Shown: positions 18,570 to 26,229 of the stretch, piece by piece
Numbering within the stretch: the stretch's first letter is position 1
How the letters are laid out: each line of letters starts with the position of its first letter
From: Cysteiniphilum litorale
GTDB lineage: Bacteria > Pseudomonadota > Gammaproteobacteria > Francisellales > Francisellaceae
Assembly: GCF_003428165.1 (NCBI RefSeq)
Contig: NZ_QLIQ01000006.1
Coordinates: 1-64,000, forward strand
Direction of reading: 5' to 3'
Length of the DNA stretch: 64,000 bases
Made by a program: the position numbers and the translations under genes
Notes under the pieces: generated by a model
Told to the model about the DNA's origin: nothing
Databases searched by the model: none
Seen by the model: the letters and a program-made list of their open reading frames with translations, nothing else

Positions 18570-19722
18570 TGCCTACCCCTACGTCACAAAATTTTTTAAC
18601 GACTGACAAACTGCATAACGCTAAGGCTTCAACTATTATTTCAGCAGCATTCCCATTTCCATAAATGTTTTTAGCTTTTTGGCAGTGAGCAATAAACTCA
18701 GGCGTCAACGCCTCTTTAATAGCCTCAGTGACTTTATGAAAACCACAATGCACCACATTACCACTATCCAGCCTGCCCTTTTGCCGATCACCAATATTCA
18801 CAACGGGTTTATGAAAACTTGCCGCCTCGATAATACCACTTGAGGTATTCCCAACTAAAACATCAACACAGTTCATTGCAGATAAATATCTCAACTGTCC
18901 CAAATTTTTAACTACTTTAAATCTTTTTTGATCAGTTTTAACAAAACCTTCTAATGCTTTATTAATGATAACCCCACCTTCATCAGCATTCGCATAGGTA
19001 AACAACACATGACAATCTTCAGGTGATTTTTTAATTTGGCTTAATATTGAATCTATCACCTGCTTACTATCTAATACCCCAATCGTCTCAGGATGATAAG
19101 TAAATAGAATATTTTTTTTACCAAATTGCCAATTTAACTCAGACTCAAGTTGGGATTTCGTAAGTAAGTTCATATTCAAAATATTATCAATCCCAGGCGC
19201 TCCTGATACAAACACCATATTTGGGTTCTCACCCATTTGAATTACTCGGTTGCGATACGTATTTGTCGAAGTAAAATGCACATGAGCCATCTTAGTAATA
19301 CTGTGTCTAATTTGCTCATCAATTGCACCTTCTGATATTTCCCCGCCATGAATATGCCCAATTGGAATATTCATTAAAAGCGCACAAGTTGCTGCTGCAT
19401 GTGTTTCAAAACGATCCCCTAATAGCAGCACAACATCAGGTTGAAGTCTTTGATATACATCTGCCAACATCATTAAAGCAAGACCTGTTGATTTACAAAT
19501 AGCAGTATTGGAGTTTGCCGCTAACAAATTCTCTACAACGGCATCTACTTCAAACCCATCTGCCCTAATATTTTCAACAGTATCACCGTACTCTGAAGAT
19601 AAGTGCATCGTCGTCACTACAAGTTGCAGCTGCAATTTACGTGATGCTTGAATTTTTTTCAATATAGGATAAAACAACCCATACTCTGCTCTTGCACCTG
19701 TTACTACGCAAACTTTTTTCAT
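18562..19722 (-). CDS. legG: Hydrolysing GDP-sugar 2-epimerase (LegG, NeuC family)
   Basis: This 386-residue protein belongs to the hydrolysing UDP-GlcNAc 2-epimerase family. Its landmarks are VVTGARAEYGLF near the N-terminus, LLGDRFETHAA, HIHGGEISEGAIDE, and GNTSSGIIEAASF near 290. LegG removes the nucleotide and inverts C2 to yield 2,4-diacetamido-2,4,6-trideoxymannose, the sugar condensed by LegI. The ATG overlaps the legI stop by 4 nt. NeuC of sialic acid synthesis is the close alternative; legB, legC and ptmE decide for LegG. Confidence 0.9.
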   Translation of the reverse strand: MKKVCVVTGARAEYGLFYPILKKIQASRKLQLQLVVTTMHLSSEYGDTVENIRADGFEVDAVVENLLAANSNTAICKSTGLALMMLADVYQRLQPDVVLLLGDRFETHAAATCALLMNIPIGHIHGGEISEGAIDEQIRHSITKMAHVHFTSTNTYRNRVIQMGENPNMVFVSGAPGIDNILNMNLLTKSQLESELNWQFGKKNILFTYHPETIGVLDSKQVIDSILSQIKKSPEDCHVLFTYANADEGGVIINKALEGFVKTDQKRFKVVKNLGQLRYLSAMNCVDVLVGNTSSGIIEAASFHKPVVNIGDRQKGRLDSGNVVHCGFHKVTEAIKEALTPEFIAHCQKAKNIYGNGNAAEIIVEALALCSLSVVKKFCDVGVGNA

Positions 19723-20717
19723 ATCAGCTCATCTTCCTGATAGTTTTTTTGCGCATAAGTTCCAACAACTTCATCCCAGCGCATAGGACTAATACCATTA
19801 CCTGGTCTTTTAATGCCAATATTTTTTTCTGTAAAAAGCTCACCCTTCGCAATTGATTTAATTGCGATAACTGACTTCCTTGCAATGACTATATTAGGTG
19901 CCTCACTAGGGCTTGGTTTTTTAATGCCATCACCCAAAGCTTTTTCTATATTACGAATCGCACCAATCATTGCCTTTAATTCTTTAGGTTCTAAAGAAGC
20001 TTTATGATCAGGTCCTGACATCGTCTTATCTAAGGTAAAGTGTTTTTCAATCACAGAAGCACCCATTGCAACAGCTGCAATTGGAACTTCAATACCCAAG
20101 GTATGGTCTGAGTACCCTACTTTTACTTTAAACGTTTGCGCTATTGTTTGCATCGCCTTTAAGTTAACATCACACATTGGTGTTGGGTACTCTGTGTTAG
20201 CATGAAGCACTGTGATATTTTCTTTACTTGTTCCCGCACTATCAAGGATACCCAAAGCATCTTCTATCTCTCCAATATCTGCCATTCCCGTTGAAAGCAC
20301 TACCTTTTTATTCAATCCACCTATTGCTCTAAGATAAGGTAAATTAGTAATTTCGCCACTAGGAATTTTAAAAATCTCTAGTCCCATATCCGCTAACAAA
20401 CGAATACTTTCATGATCAAAGGGGGTCGATAAAAACATAATGCTTTTTTCTTTGCAATAATTCATCAACTCTAAATGAGTATTTTCATCAAGCTCCAGCT
20501 TCTTGATCATATCATATTGAGACTCTTGTGCTTCCGTTGTTTGTTTTTGGTAGTCCGCTTTTTGTGCCTGTTTTGAAACAAGCTTTTCCGCTTTAAATGT
20601 TTGAAATTTAACGGCATCAGCACCTGCATCACTAGCAACATCAATAAGCTTCTTAGCTAAATCTATTGAACCATTATGATTAACTCCAGCTTCTGCAATA
20701 ATAAATACTTTACTCAC
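19719..20717 (-). CDS. legI: Legionaminic acid synthase (LegI, NeuB family)
   Basis: The 332-residue enzyme condenses the trideoxymannose derivative with phosphoenolpyruvate to form the nine-carbon acid. The NeuB TIM barrel begins FIIAEAGVNHNGS and carries AVKFQTFKAEKLVS, IPSGEITNLPYL and STGMADIGEIE, then DHTLGIEVPIAAVAMGA. The C-terminal antifreeze-like SAF domain covers about 275-332. The start is GTG with an AAGGATAA ribosome site, 3 nt after the legH stop. The family is clear; the exact nonulosonic acid comes from the pathway genes around it. Confidence 0.92.
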   Translation of the reverse strand: MSKVFIIAEAGVNHNGSIDLAKKLIDVASDAGADAVKFQTFKAEKLVSKQAQKADYQKQTTEAQESQYDMIKKLELDENTHLELMNYCKEKSIMFLSTPFDHESIRLLADMGLEIFKIPSGEITNLPYLRAIGGLNKKVVLSTGMADIGEIEDALGILDSAGTSKENITVLHANTEYPTPMCDVNLKAMQTIAQTFKVKVGYSDHTLGIEVPIAAVAMGASVIEKHFTLDKTMSGPDHKASLEPKELKAMIGAIRNIEKALGDGIKKPSPSEAPNIVIARKSVIAIKSIAKGELFTEKNIGIKRPGNGISPMRWDEVVGTYAQKNYQEDELI

Positions 20718-20720
20718 AAC

Positions 20721-21305
20721 TTATCCTTTAAATAGATGGTTTGCTTTTATAAATGTTTTTTCTGGAACGGAAGCATTATGCACAACAACAGCATTACTGC
20801 CAACGAAAGAATCACTATTAACTTTTGCATGACCATTGACAATCGCTCCCGTGGAAATATGACAATGATCCAATATGACTGCGTCATGCTCAATTAAAGA
20901 TTTAGTGTTAACAATACAGTTCTCTCCAACCTTTGCATTTGTATTAATTATGGCATGATGCATTACAATCGTTCCACTTCCAATCTCTACATCTCGTGCA
21001 ACATACGCAAAAGGTGAAACAATAGTTGGCAAAATATAATTTAGCGCTCTTAAAGTAGAGTGCAAGCCTCTTCTGATTTCATTATCTTTTAGCTGACCAA
21101 CAGTTATAAGAGCATATTTTGCAAAAGCATGCAGTTTTGATAAGTCTTCATCAGATCCCAATACCGAGTAACCACATATTTTAGCACCCACTGATATAAA
21201 TGAGTCAACAATTCCCACAATTTCAAATTGATTAGATTGTTCGATAACATCAATGCATGAGCGACAATGCCCACCGCCACCAATTAGCAAAATCTTTTCC
21301 TTCAT
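20721..21305 (-). CDS. legH: NeuD/PglD-like sugar N-acetyltransferase (LegH)
   Basis: The 194-residue protein has an N-terminal nucleotide-sugar domain opened by LLIGGGGHCRSCID, followed by a left-handed beta-helix of hexapeptide repeats at about 95-190. SLIEHDAVI carries the likely catalytic His. LegH-type enzymes acetylate the 4-amino sugar made by LegC, using acetyl-CoA. It lies between legC and legI, with an ATGA overlap to legC. The size matches PglD and NeuD. The acetyl donor and acceptor are taken from the pathway. Confidence 0.87.
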   Translation of the reverse strand: MKEKILLIGGGGHCRSCIDVIEQSNQFEIVGIVDSFISVGAKICGYSVLGSDEDLSKLHAFAKYALITVGQLKDNEIRRGLHSTLRALNYILPTIVSPFAYVARDVEIGSGTIVMHHAIINTNAKVGENCIVNTKSLIEHDAVILDHCHISTGAIVNGHAKVNSDSFVGSNAVVVHNASVPEKTFIKANHLFKG

Positions 21306-22444
21306 AACCGAACACTACTTGGAATATTTACAATTGATTTTTCAAGCTTTAATGCATTTGGAATTTCCGCACCAAGCGCATGATTAAACATTGGCAAATC
21401 ATTCATTAACTTCCAAACAGGTCGCGTCATAACACCTGCATCATTCGTCATTTTTAAGAAAGAATCACGCTCATTAGGGTTACTCAACAAAATAGCATTT
21501 AACCAATAGTTAGATCTTGCATCTTCTAATTCAGGTATAAAGCGAGCCCACTGACAATCTTTAAAAAATGATTGATAGCTTTCTGCTACTTGGCGCTTAC
21601 TTGATAAAAACATATCCAAATTTTCAAGCTGAGCACACAGTAAAGCAGCATTTAGATTTGGCATGCGATAGTTATAACCAATACAATCATGCTCGAACTT
21701 CCAAGGATGCTTAAGTTTCGCTGTTGTCGTTAAATGCTTGGCTTTTCTAGCTAATCTTTCATCATTAGTAATAATTGCACCGCCACCACCTGAGGTCACT
21801 ATTTTATTGCCATTAAAACTCATGGCGGCAATATGTCCAAAATTACCTAGGTGCTTTCCTTTGTAAGTTGAGCCTAATGATTCCGCTGCATCTTCAATGA
21901 CTTTGATACCATATTTATCGCATATCGCTCTAATCTCATCTATGCGGCAAGGATGACCAAAGGTATGCATCGGGATACACGCTGTAATTCTTCTACCCGT
22001 TGTTTTGTTATAGCAAACACCCTTATCTAATTTTGCATTACACTCAAGAAATTTTCTCAAAGATTCCGGAGACATCCCCATGGTATCCAGATCAACATCA
22101 ACAAATACAGGATGAGCACTGCAATAGGCAATTGCATTACATGTTGCAATAAAGGTAAGGGGCTGTGTTATCACTTCATCATTTTGTTCAACCCCAACAA
22201 GCAACAGACACATATGTAATGCAGCCGTGCCGTTCACAGTAGCAACAGCATAATCAGCACCAAGCTTATCCGCCAAGGCATCTTCAAATTGATCAACATA
22301 TTTACCTACCGAAGACACGAATGTTGAATCAATACAGTCATTAAGGTAATTCTTTTCGTTACCGATAAAACGAGGCTCATGCAATGGAATGAACCCCTGA
22401 TTTGGATATAAACTTTTAACAAACTCAATAAATGCGTTATACAT
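21302..22444 (-). CDS. legC: PLP-dependent sugar aminotransferase (LegC, DegT/DnrJ/EryC1 family)
   Basis: This 380-residue aminotransferase adds an amino group at C4 of the 4-keto sugar from LegB. The PLP lysine falls in SFNGNKIVTSGGGG. VIEDAAESLGSTYKG holds the Asp that pairs with the pyridine nitrogen, and GTAALHMCLL binds phosphate. HDCIGYNYRMPNLNAAL is a family motif. A long N-terminal arm before PLHEPRF matches the LegC subgroup better than PseC. Its ATG overlaps the legB stop by 8 nt. Confidence 0.9.
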   Translation of the reverse strand: MYNAFIEFVKSLYPNQGFIPLHEPRFIGNEKNYLNDCIDSTFVSSVGKYVDQFEDALADKLGADYAVATVNGTAALHMCLLLVGVEQNDEVITQPLTFIATCNAIAYCSAHPVFVDVDLDTMGMSPESLRKFLECNAKLDKGVCYNKTTGRRITACIPMHTFGHPCRIDEIRAICDKYGIKVIEDAAESLGSTYKGKHLGNFGHIAAMSFNGNKIVTSGGGGAIITNDERLARKAKHLTTTAKLKHPWKFEHDCIGYNYRMPNLNAALLCAQLENLDMFLSSKRQVAESYQSFFKDCQWARFIPELEDARSNYWLNAILLSNPNERDSFLKMTNDAGVMTRPVWKLMNDLPMFNHALGAEIPNALKLEKSIVNIPSSVRL

Positions 22445-23426
22445 TATAAATATGCGCCTTATATTTTGCTAAATTTTCACTTTGAGCAAACCACTGACAT
22501 GTCTTTTTCAAGCCTTCCTTAATATCATATTGAGGCTTAAATCCTGTTAACTCATGAATTAAGGTATTGTCACACCACAGTCTAAAAACTTCACTTTTAT
22601 CTGGACGAATGCGTGCTTCATCTACTAAAAATCGAACATCGCTTTGCATAATTTCTTTAATTAAATTCAGCGTATCTAAAATAGAAATTTCATAATTCGA
22701 GCCAACGTTTACCGTCTTACCAATTGCTCTATCACATTCTGCCAAAGCGATAAACCCTCTACACGTATCTTCTACATAGTTAAAATCACGTGTTGGTGAT
22801 ACATCCCCAAGCTTTATTTCCTTAATCCCATTTGCAATCTGCGTAATAATTGTTGGAATAACTGCTCGCGCTGACTGTCTCGGACCATACGTATTAAAAG
22901 GTCTCACAATCGTTACAGGCAATCCAAAGGCATTGTAAAAGCTCATTGCCATTGCATCTGCTGCAATTTTGCTTGCACTATATGGACTTTGTGGCTGCAG
23001 TGGGTGTTTTTCATCAATTGGCACGTAATTTGCCGTACCATAGACTTCACTTGTTGAGGTGTGAATAATGCGTTTACAACCATTTTCTTTAGCTGCTTGA
23101 CAAATATTTAAGGTTCCAGTGATATTAGTATCAACATAGCTCGTTGGCGCCACATACGAGTAAGGAATAGCAATAAGTGCCGCTAAATGAAAAATCACAT
23201 CTACATCTTTAGTTATCTCTTTACAGTAGTGAGGGTCGCGAATATCACCATTAAGCACTTCAATATTATTAAGGCAATCAATATCCTCTAACCACCCCCA
23301 ATAATTAAATGAATTATACTGACTAAGAGCTTTTACACGCGCACCTTGTTTCACAAGCATCTCCACCAAATGAGAACCGATAAAACCATCAGCCCCCGTT
23401 ACCAAAACAACCTTTTCTTTAAACAT
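22437..23426 (-). CDS. legB: GDP-GlcNAc 4,6-dehydratase (LegB)
   Basis: This extended SDR of about 329 residues has the NAD motif TGADGFIGSH near the start, the catalytic Thr-Ser in HTSTSEVYG, and Tyr-Ser-Ala-Ser-Lys in SPYSASK. RPFNTYGPRQSARAVIP and DFNYVEDTCRG are typical of the Cj1319/LegB group. It begins legionaminic acid synthesis. I chose the ATG at 23426; a GTG at 23432 would add two residues. Either start overlaps the end of the ABC transporter gene. Confidence 0.9.
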   Translation of the reverse strand: MFKEKVVLVTGADGFIGSHLVEMLVKQGARVKALSQYNSFNYWGWLEDIDCLNNIEVLNGDIRDPHYCKEITKDVDVIFHLAALIAIPYSYVAPTSYVDTNITGTLNICQAAKENGCKRIIHTSTSEVYGTANYVPIDEKHPLQPQSPYSASKIAADAMAMSFYNAFGLPVTIVRPFNTYGPRQSARAVIPTIITQIANGIKEIKLGDVSPTRDFNYVEDTCRGFIALAECDRAIGKTVNVGSNYEISILDTLNLIKEIMQSDVRFLVDEARIRPDKSEVFRLWCDNTLIHELTGFKPQYDIKEGLKKTCQWFAQSENLAKYKAHIYNV

Positions 23427-25218
23427 AATCACTCACTTTATTTTCCGTTACTCTTGCAATTTTTGCAAACACACAACAACTTCCCAATAACTCATCATAT
23501 CTACCAGAAGAAATTACCCTGCCATTCTGCATCACAAATATAACATCATAATCTTGAATCGTACTCAAACGATGTGCGATCGTTATGATAGTGAGATTTG
23601 TTAGTTTTGACAACACGTCAGTTACTTCTCTTTCGGTGTTATTATCAAGTGCTGACGTTGCTTCATCCATCACTAAAATCTGAGGTTCTTGATAAAGTGC
23701 ACGCGCAATTCCAATACGCTGCCTTTGTCCACCGGACAAACGCACACCAGACTCACCAATAAATGTATATTCTTTTTGATCTAATTGATTAACAAATTCC
23801 TTTAACTGTGCAGCTTGCAAACACGCCTGAATACGCTGGTTATCAATCTTATCAACATCAACACCAAAGGCGATATTTTCTCTAATTGTTTTATCATACA
23901 AGACAATAGATTGCGGGATATAAGCAAACAGCTTCTGAAATGCTAGCTTTTGATCAGCATTTTTAATCACTACATCATCGAGCTCAATATGGCCTTGCAA
24001 TGGCTCATATAACCCCATAACCAAATCAACTAAAGTCGTTTTACCAGCACCTGATTCACCGACAAAAGCAATTTTTTTATTTTTAGGAATATTTAAAGAA
24101 ACACCTTTAATCGCTTGCGTGCCATCTGCATAGCTATAATATAGATCCTTGAGTTTAAGATAATCAATAAAATTAAAAGTATTTACCTTTTTTTTCTGCT
24201 CGAGTAACAACAAATCATTAGACTTAACTTGGTGCAACTCATTATATATCCCTTCTAACGCTGGCATCCCATATTTTATTTGAACCATCGCTTGAGTTAA
24301 CCGGTTTAAACTTGGTAGAAGTTGTGCAGCGGCAACACCAAAAACTCCCAAAAGCACAAACATACTCTGTGGCGTGTTGCCAACCAAAACGAAGCCACAC
24401 AACACACACATCACCACTGTTAAACCAATAAACTCAATCAGCATTCTTGGCGCTTGTTGAAATGTTAGCTGAAAGGCACTGGATGACTTAAGTTGAACAG
24501 CATCTTTTTTAAACGCATCTAAAAACGTTTTCTCACAATGGTATAACTTTGATTCTTTGATACCCGAAAGTCCAGCTAAAACATTCTCCGTCATTGAAGA
24601 CCACGCTTCAGAGCGCACATTTGAGTAGTGCTCTATTTTAACTTTAATAAGCCGCATAAAGAGTGTTACACCTAAAACTAAAAATATTGCAACCAATATG
24701 GTAAAAACTGGATTAATCCAAAATAAAACAACAAGCACGAATATTGAGGATAAAAGTTCAGTCAAAAACGAGCCAAAGGGTGCCACAACATAATTAGACA
24801 ACATTGTCGTTTCATTATTAACATTTTTAATCAAATCAGGCGTACTGCGATTCAAATGATATTCATAGGGCAATGCCATATAACCAGTAAAAAGTTTACC
24901 TTGTATCTTTGCCATCAAACCAAATAAGAATTTAGATTGATAATTAAGCAACCATAATGCTACTAAGTTTTTAACGGCAAATGCAATAATCAAAACTACT
25001 GTTAAGATAATGATTATATGGTTATAACCCCATCCATCAAAAATTTGATAAGACATCACTTTCTCAGGTTGAATCAATACATTGATAAAAGGTATTACAG
25101 CGCCAATTCCTAAAACAGCAAAAACACTACCTAAAAAGAGCACCATAACATATCGCCAGAAGGCTTTTTTGTCTTTTGCATCCATGATGCCAAAAAAATA
25201 ATATTTAAACTTTTTCAT
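23419..25218 (-). CDS. ABC transporter, PglK/Wzk-type lipid-linked oligosaccharide flippase
   Basis: This 599-residue half-transporter has about six N-terminal membrane helices and a C-terminal ATPase. Walker A GESGAGKTT lies at 387-395, the signature LSGGQ at 494-498, Walker B ILVMDEA at 514-520, and a His switch in TIAHRLS. The type is MsbA/PglK-like. In this operon it is the only flippase candidate, and no MATE-like wzx is present, so it probably moves the undecaprenyl-linked repeat unit to the periplasm. It is the first gene of the operon. A lipid A or multidrug role is less likely in this context. Confidence 0.83.
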   Translation of the reverse strand: MKKFKYYFFGIMDAKDKKAFWRYVMVLFLGSVFAVLGIGAVIPFINVLIQPEKVMSYQIFDGWGYNHIIIILTVVLIIAFAVKNLVALWLLNYQSKFLFGLMAKIQGKLFTGYMALPYEYHLNRSTPDLIKNVNNETTMLSNYVVAPFGSFLTELLSSIFVLVVLFWINPVFTILVAIFLVLGVTLFMRLIKVKIEHYSNVRSEAWSSMTENVLAGLSGIKESKLYHCEKTFLDAFKKDAVQLKSSSAFQLTFQQAPRMLIEFIGLTVVMCVLCGFVLVGNTPQSMFVLLGVFGVAAAQLLPSLNRLTQAMVQIKYGMPALEGIYNELHQVKSNDLLLLEQKKKVNTFNFIDYLKLKDLYYSYADGTQAIKGVSLNIPKNKKIAFVGESGAGKTTLVDLVMGLYEPLQGHIELDDVVIKNADQKLAFQKLFAYIPQSIVLYDKTIRENIAFGVDVDKIDNQRIQACLQAAQLKEFVNQLDQKEYTFIGESGVRLSGGQRQRIGIARALYQEPQILVMDEATSALDNNTEREVTDVLSKLTNLTIITIAHRLSTIQDYDVIFVMQNGRVISSGRYDELLGSCCVFAKIARVTENKVSDYV

Positions 25219-25343
25219 CTAACACATATCATCACTAGAAGTGTGCATAAAACAATCAATAACCGAAATTTTTCTATCCACTTTATCTCATGTCCAATTT
25301 TTATTTTGAAACTAATAAGTTCTTTACTTGAAAACCGTCGCTA

Positions 25344-25372
25344 ATCTTATAAGATATTCCAATAATTCTCAA
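25344..25372 (-). promoter_or_regulatory. Candidate promoter of the O-antigen operon
   Basis: On the minus strand TTGAGA (25367-25372) is followed after 17 nt by TAAGAT (25344-25349). These match 5 of 6 and 4 of 6 sigma-70 consensus bases. TAAGAT lies in a perfect 12-nt palindrome at 25344-25355. This would give a leader of about 120 nt before the ABC flippase gene at 25218. The evidence is a motif match in AT-rich DNA only. Confidence 0.3.
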
Positions 25373-25395
25373 TTTTTAATTTTTAATTTTTAATT
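25371..25395. repeat. AT-rich 7-mer tandem repeat
   Basis: Three and a half copies of AATTTTT run in tandem. On the minus strand they supply the last codons and the stop of the first hepT gene. Related AT motifs recur at 26175-26190 and 27802-27846. Confidence 0.7.
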
Positions 25396-25870
25396 CAACA
25401 TCAAACCTCACCCTGCAAAACGCGCACACGCTTTCATAAATTTCTGCAAGCTCATCACTTTTGTGATAAATAAGATTAATGCTATCGACAACTTCAGCAA
25501 TATTAAATGAATATTCATGTTCTATTTCATTTCTGGCTTCTCTTAGATTAAGCCATTGATTTTTATCAAGCACCTCAAGCTCTTCAAGACGGTTTAGAAT
25601 ATCTATAAAAGTTTTTCTCTTTACATCTTCCCCTGCTAATAACAAAATAGCGGGAAAAATTTTGCCTCCCATCGTATCCTGAAGCTTTAAGAAACGATAG
25701 ATTAACCCATCAATAAAACTCAAAATAACGTCATCTAATGATTGATAAGCCTCAACACTAAGCGGCATATAGTCAGCGATGTATCTTTTAGCAGTTTCAA
25801 TCTTTTCAATGTGCTTATTGCATTCATATATTTTTTCTTGAAATGTATTCAACACACTATCACCATTCAT
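25376..25870 (-). CDS. hepT: HepT-like HEPN toxin, pair 1
   Basis: This 164-residue all-helical HEPN protein carries the RX4HXY motif as Arg113, His118 and Tyr120 (RNEIEHEY). In HepT-MntA systems the HEPN protein is an RNase toxin, and MntA silences it by adding AMP to the motif tyrosine. The C-terminal codons come from an AATTTTT tandem repeat, so the tail may be a late extension. Its ATG overlaps the mntA stop by 4 nt. It lies just upstream of the O-antigen operon. Target RNA is unknown. Confidence 0.85.
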   Translation of the reverse strand: MNGDSVLNTFQEKIYECNKHIEKIETAKRYIADYMPLSVEAYQSLDDVILSFIDGLIYRFLKLQDTMGGKIFPAILLLAGEDVKRKTFIDILNRLEELEVLDKNQWLNLREARNEIEHEYSFNIAEVVDSINLIYHKSDELAEIYESVCAFCRVRFDVELKIKN

Positions 25871-26163
25871 AGCTTAATACCTTTATTTAGGGCTTCTTGC
25901 TCAATCAGTCTATTTTCATTCGTGGCCATGATAACATCTATTTTTTGCTCACCTATCAAGTTTTTCACGCTAACTAAAAAGTCTATTTTCTTCGCAAGCA
26001 ACTGATCTCGCGATAGCGCGTCATTAGGCACAATATATAAATCAATGTCACCGCCTTTTTTACTATCTTCAACCCTACTACCAAAAAGATAAATACTACC
26101 GACACCAAAAACATCTAAAAATGAGCTTTTGATTGCCTTAATCTCATACTCTGTCAGCCTCAC
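25867..26163 (-). CDS. mntA: MntA-like nucleotidyltransferase antitoxin, pair 1
   Basis: The 98-residue minimal nucleotidyltransferase has Gly28-Ser29 and Asp39-x-Asp41 in LFGSR and GGDIDLYI, the catalytic pattern of MNT antitoxins. I chose a GTG at 26163 because a strong GAGGAGG ribosome site lies 5 nt before it. The product then matches the second MntA in length and N-terminus. A GTG at 26193 would add ten residues encoded partly by an AT repeat. It should AMPylate and neutralise the overlapping HepT. Confidence 0.87.
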   Translation of the reverse strand: MRLTEYEIKAIKSSFLDVFGVGSIYLFGSRVEDSKKGGDIDLYIVPNDALSRDQLLAKKIDFLVSVKNLIGEQKIDVIMATNENRLIEQEALNKGIKL

Positions 26164-26229
26164 ATCGACCTCCTCATTTTTAATTTTCAACACCCACCCT
26201 CCGGGGTTAATTCATAATTCATCATTAAT
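26164..26229. repeat. AT-rich spacer with shared 15-mer and ATTCATAATTCATCATTAAT motifs
   Basis: The spacer between mntA and DUF1703 copy 2 contains ATTTTTAATTTTCAA at about 26176-26190 and an iterated ATTCAT motif around a short GC-rich core. The 15-mer also occurs near 27803. The mntA ribosome site lies at the left end of the spacer. Confidence 0.5.

Noticed and set aside
18562-20717. Sialic acid (Neu5Ac) pathway
   Set aside because: NeuB- and NeuC-like genes alone would fit, but LegB, LegC, LegH and the CBS-type PtmE point to legionaminic acid.
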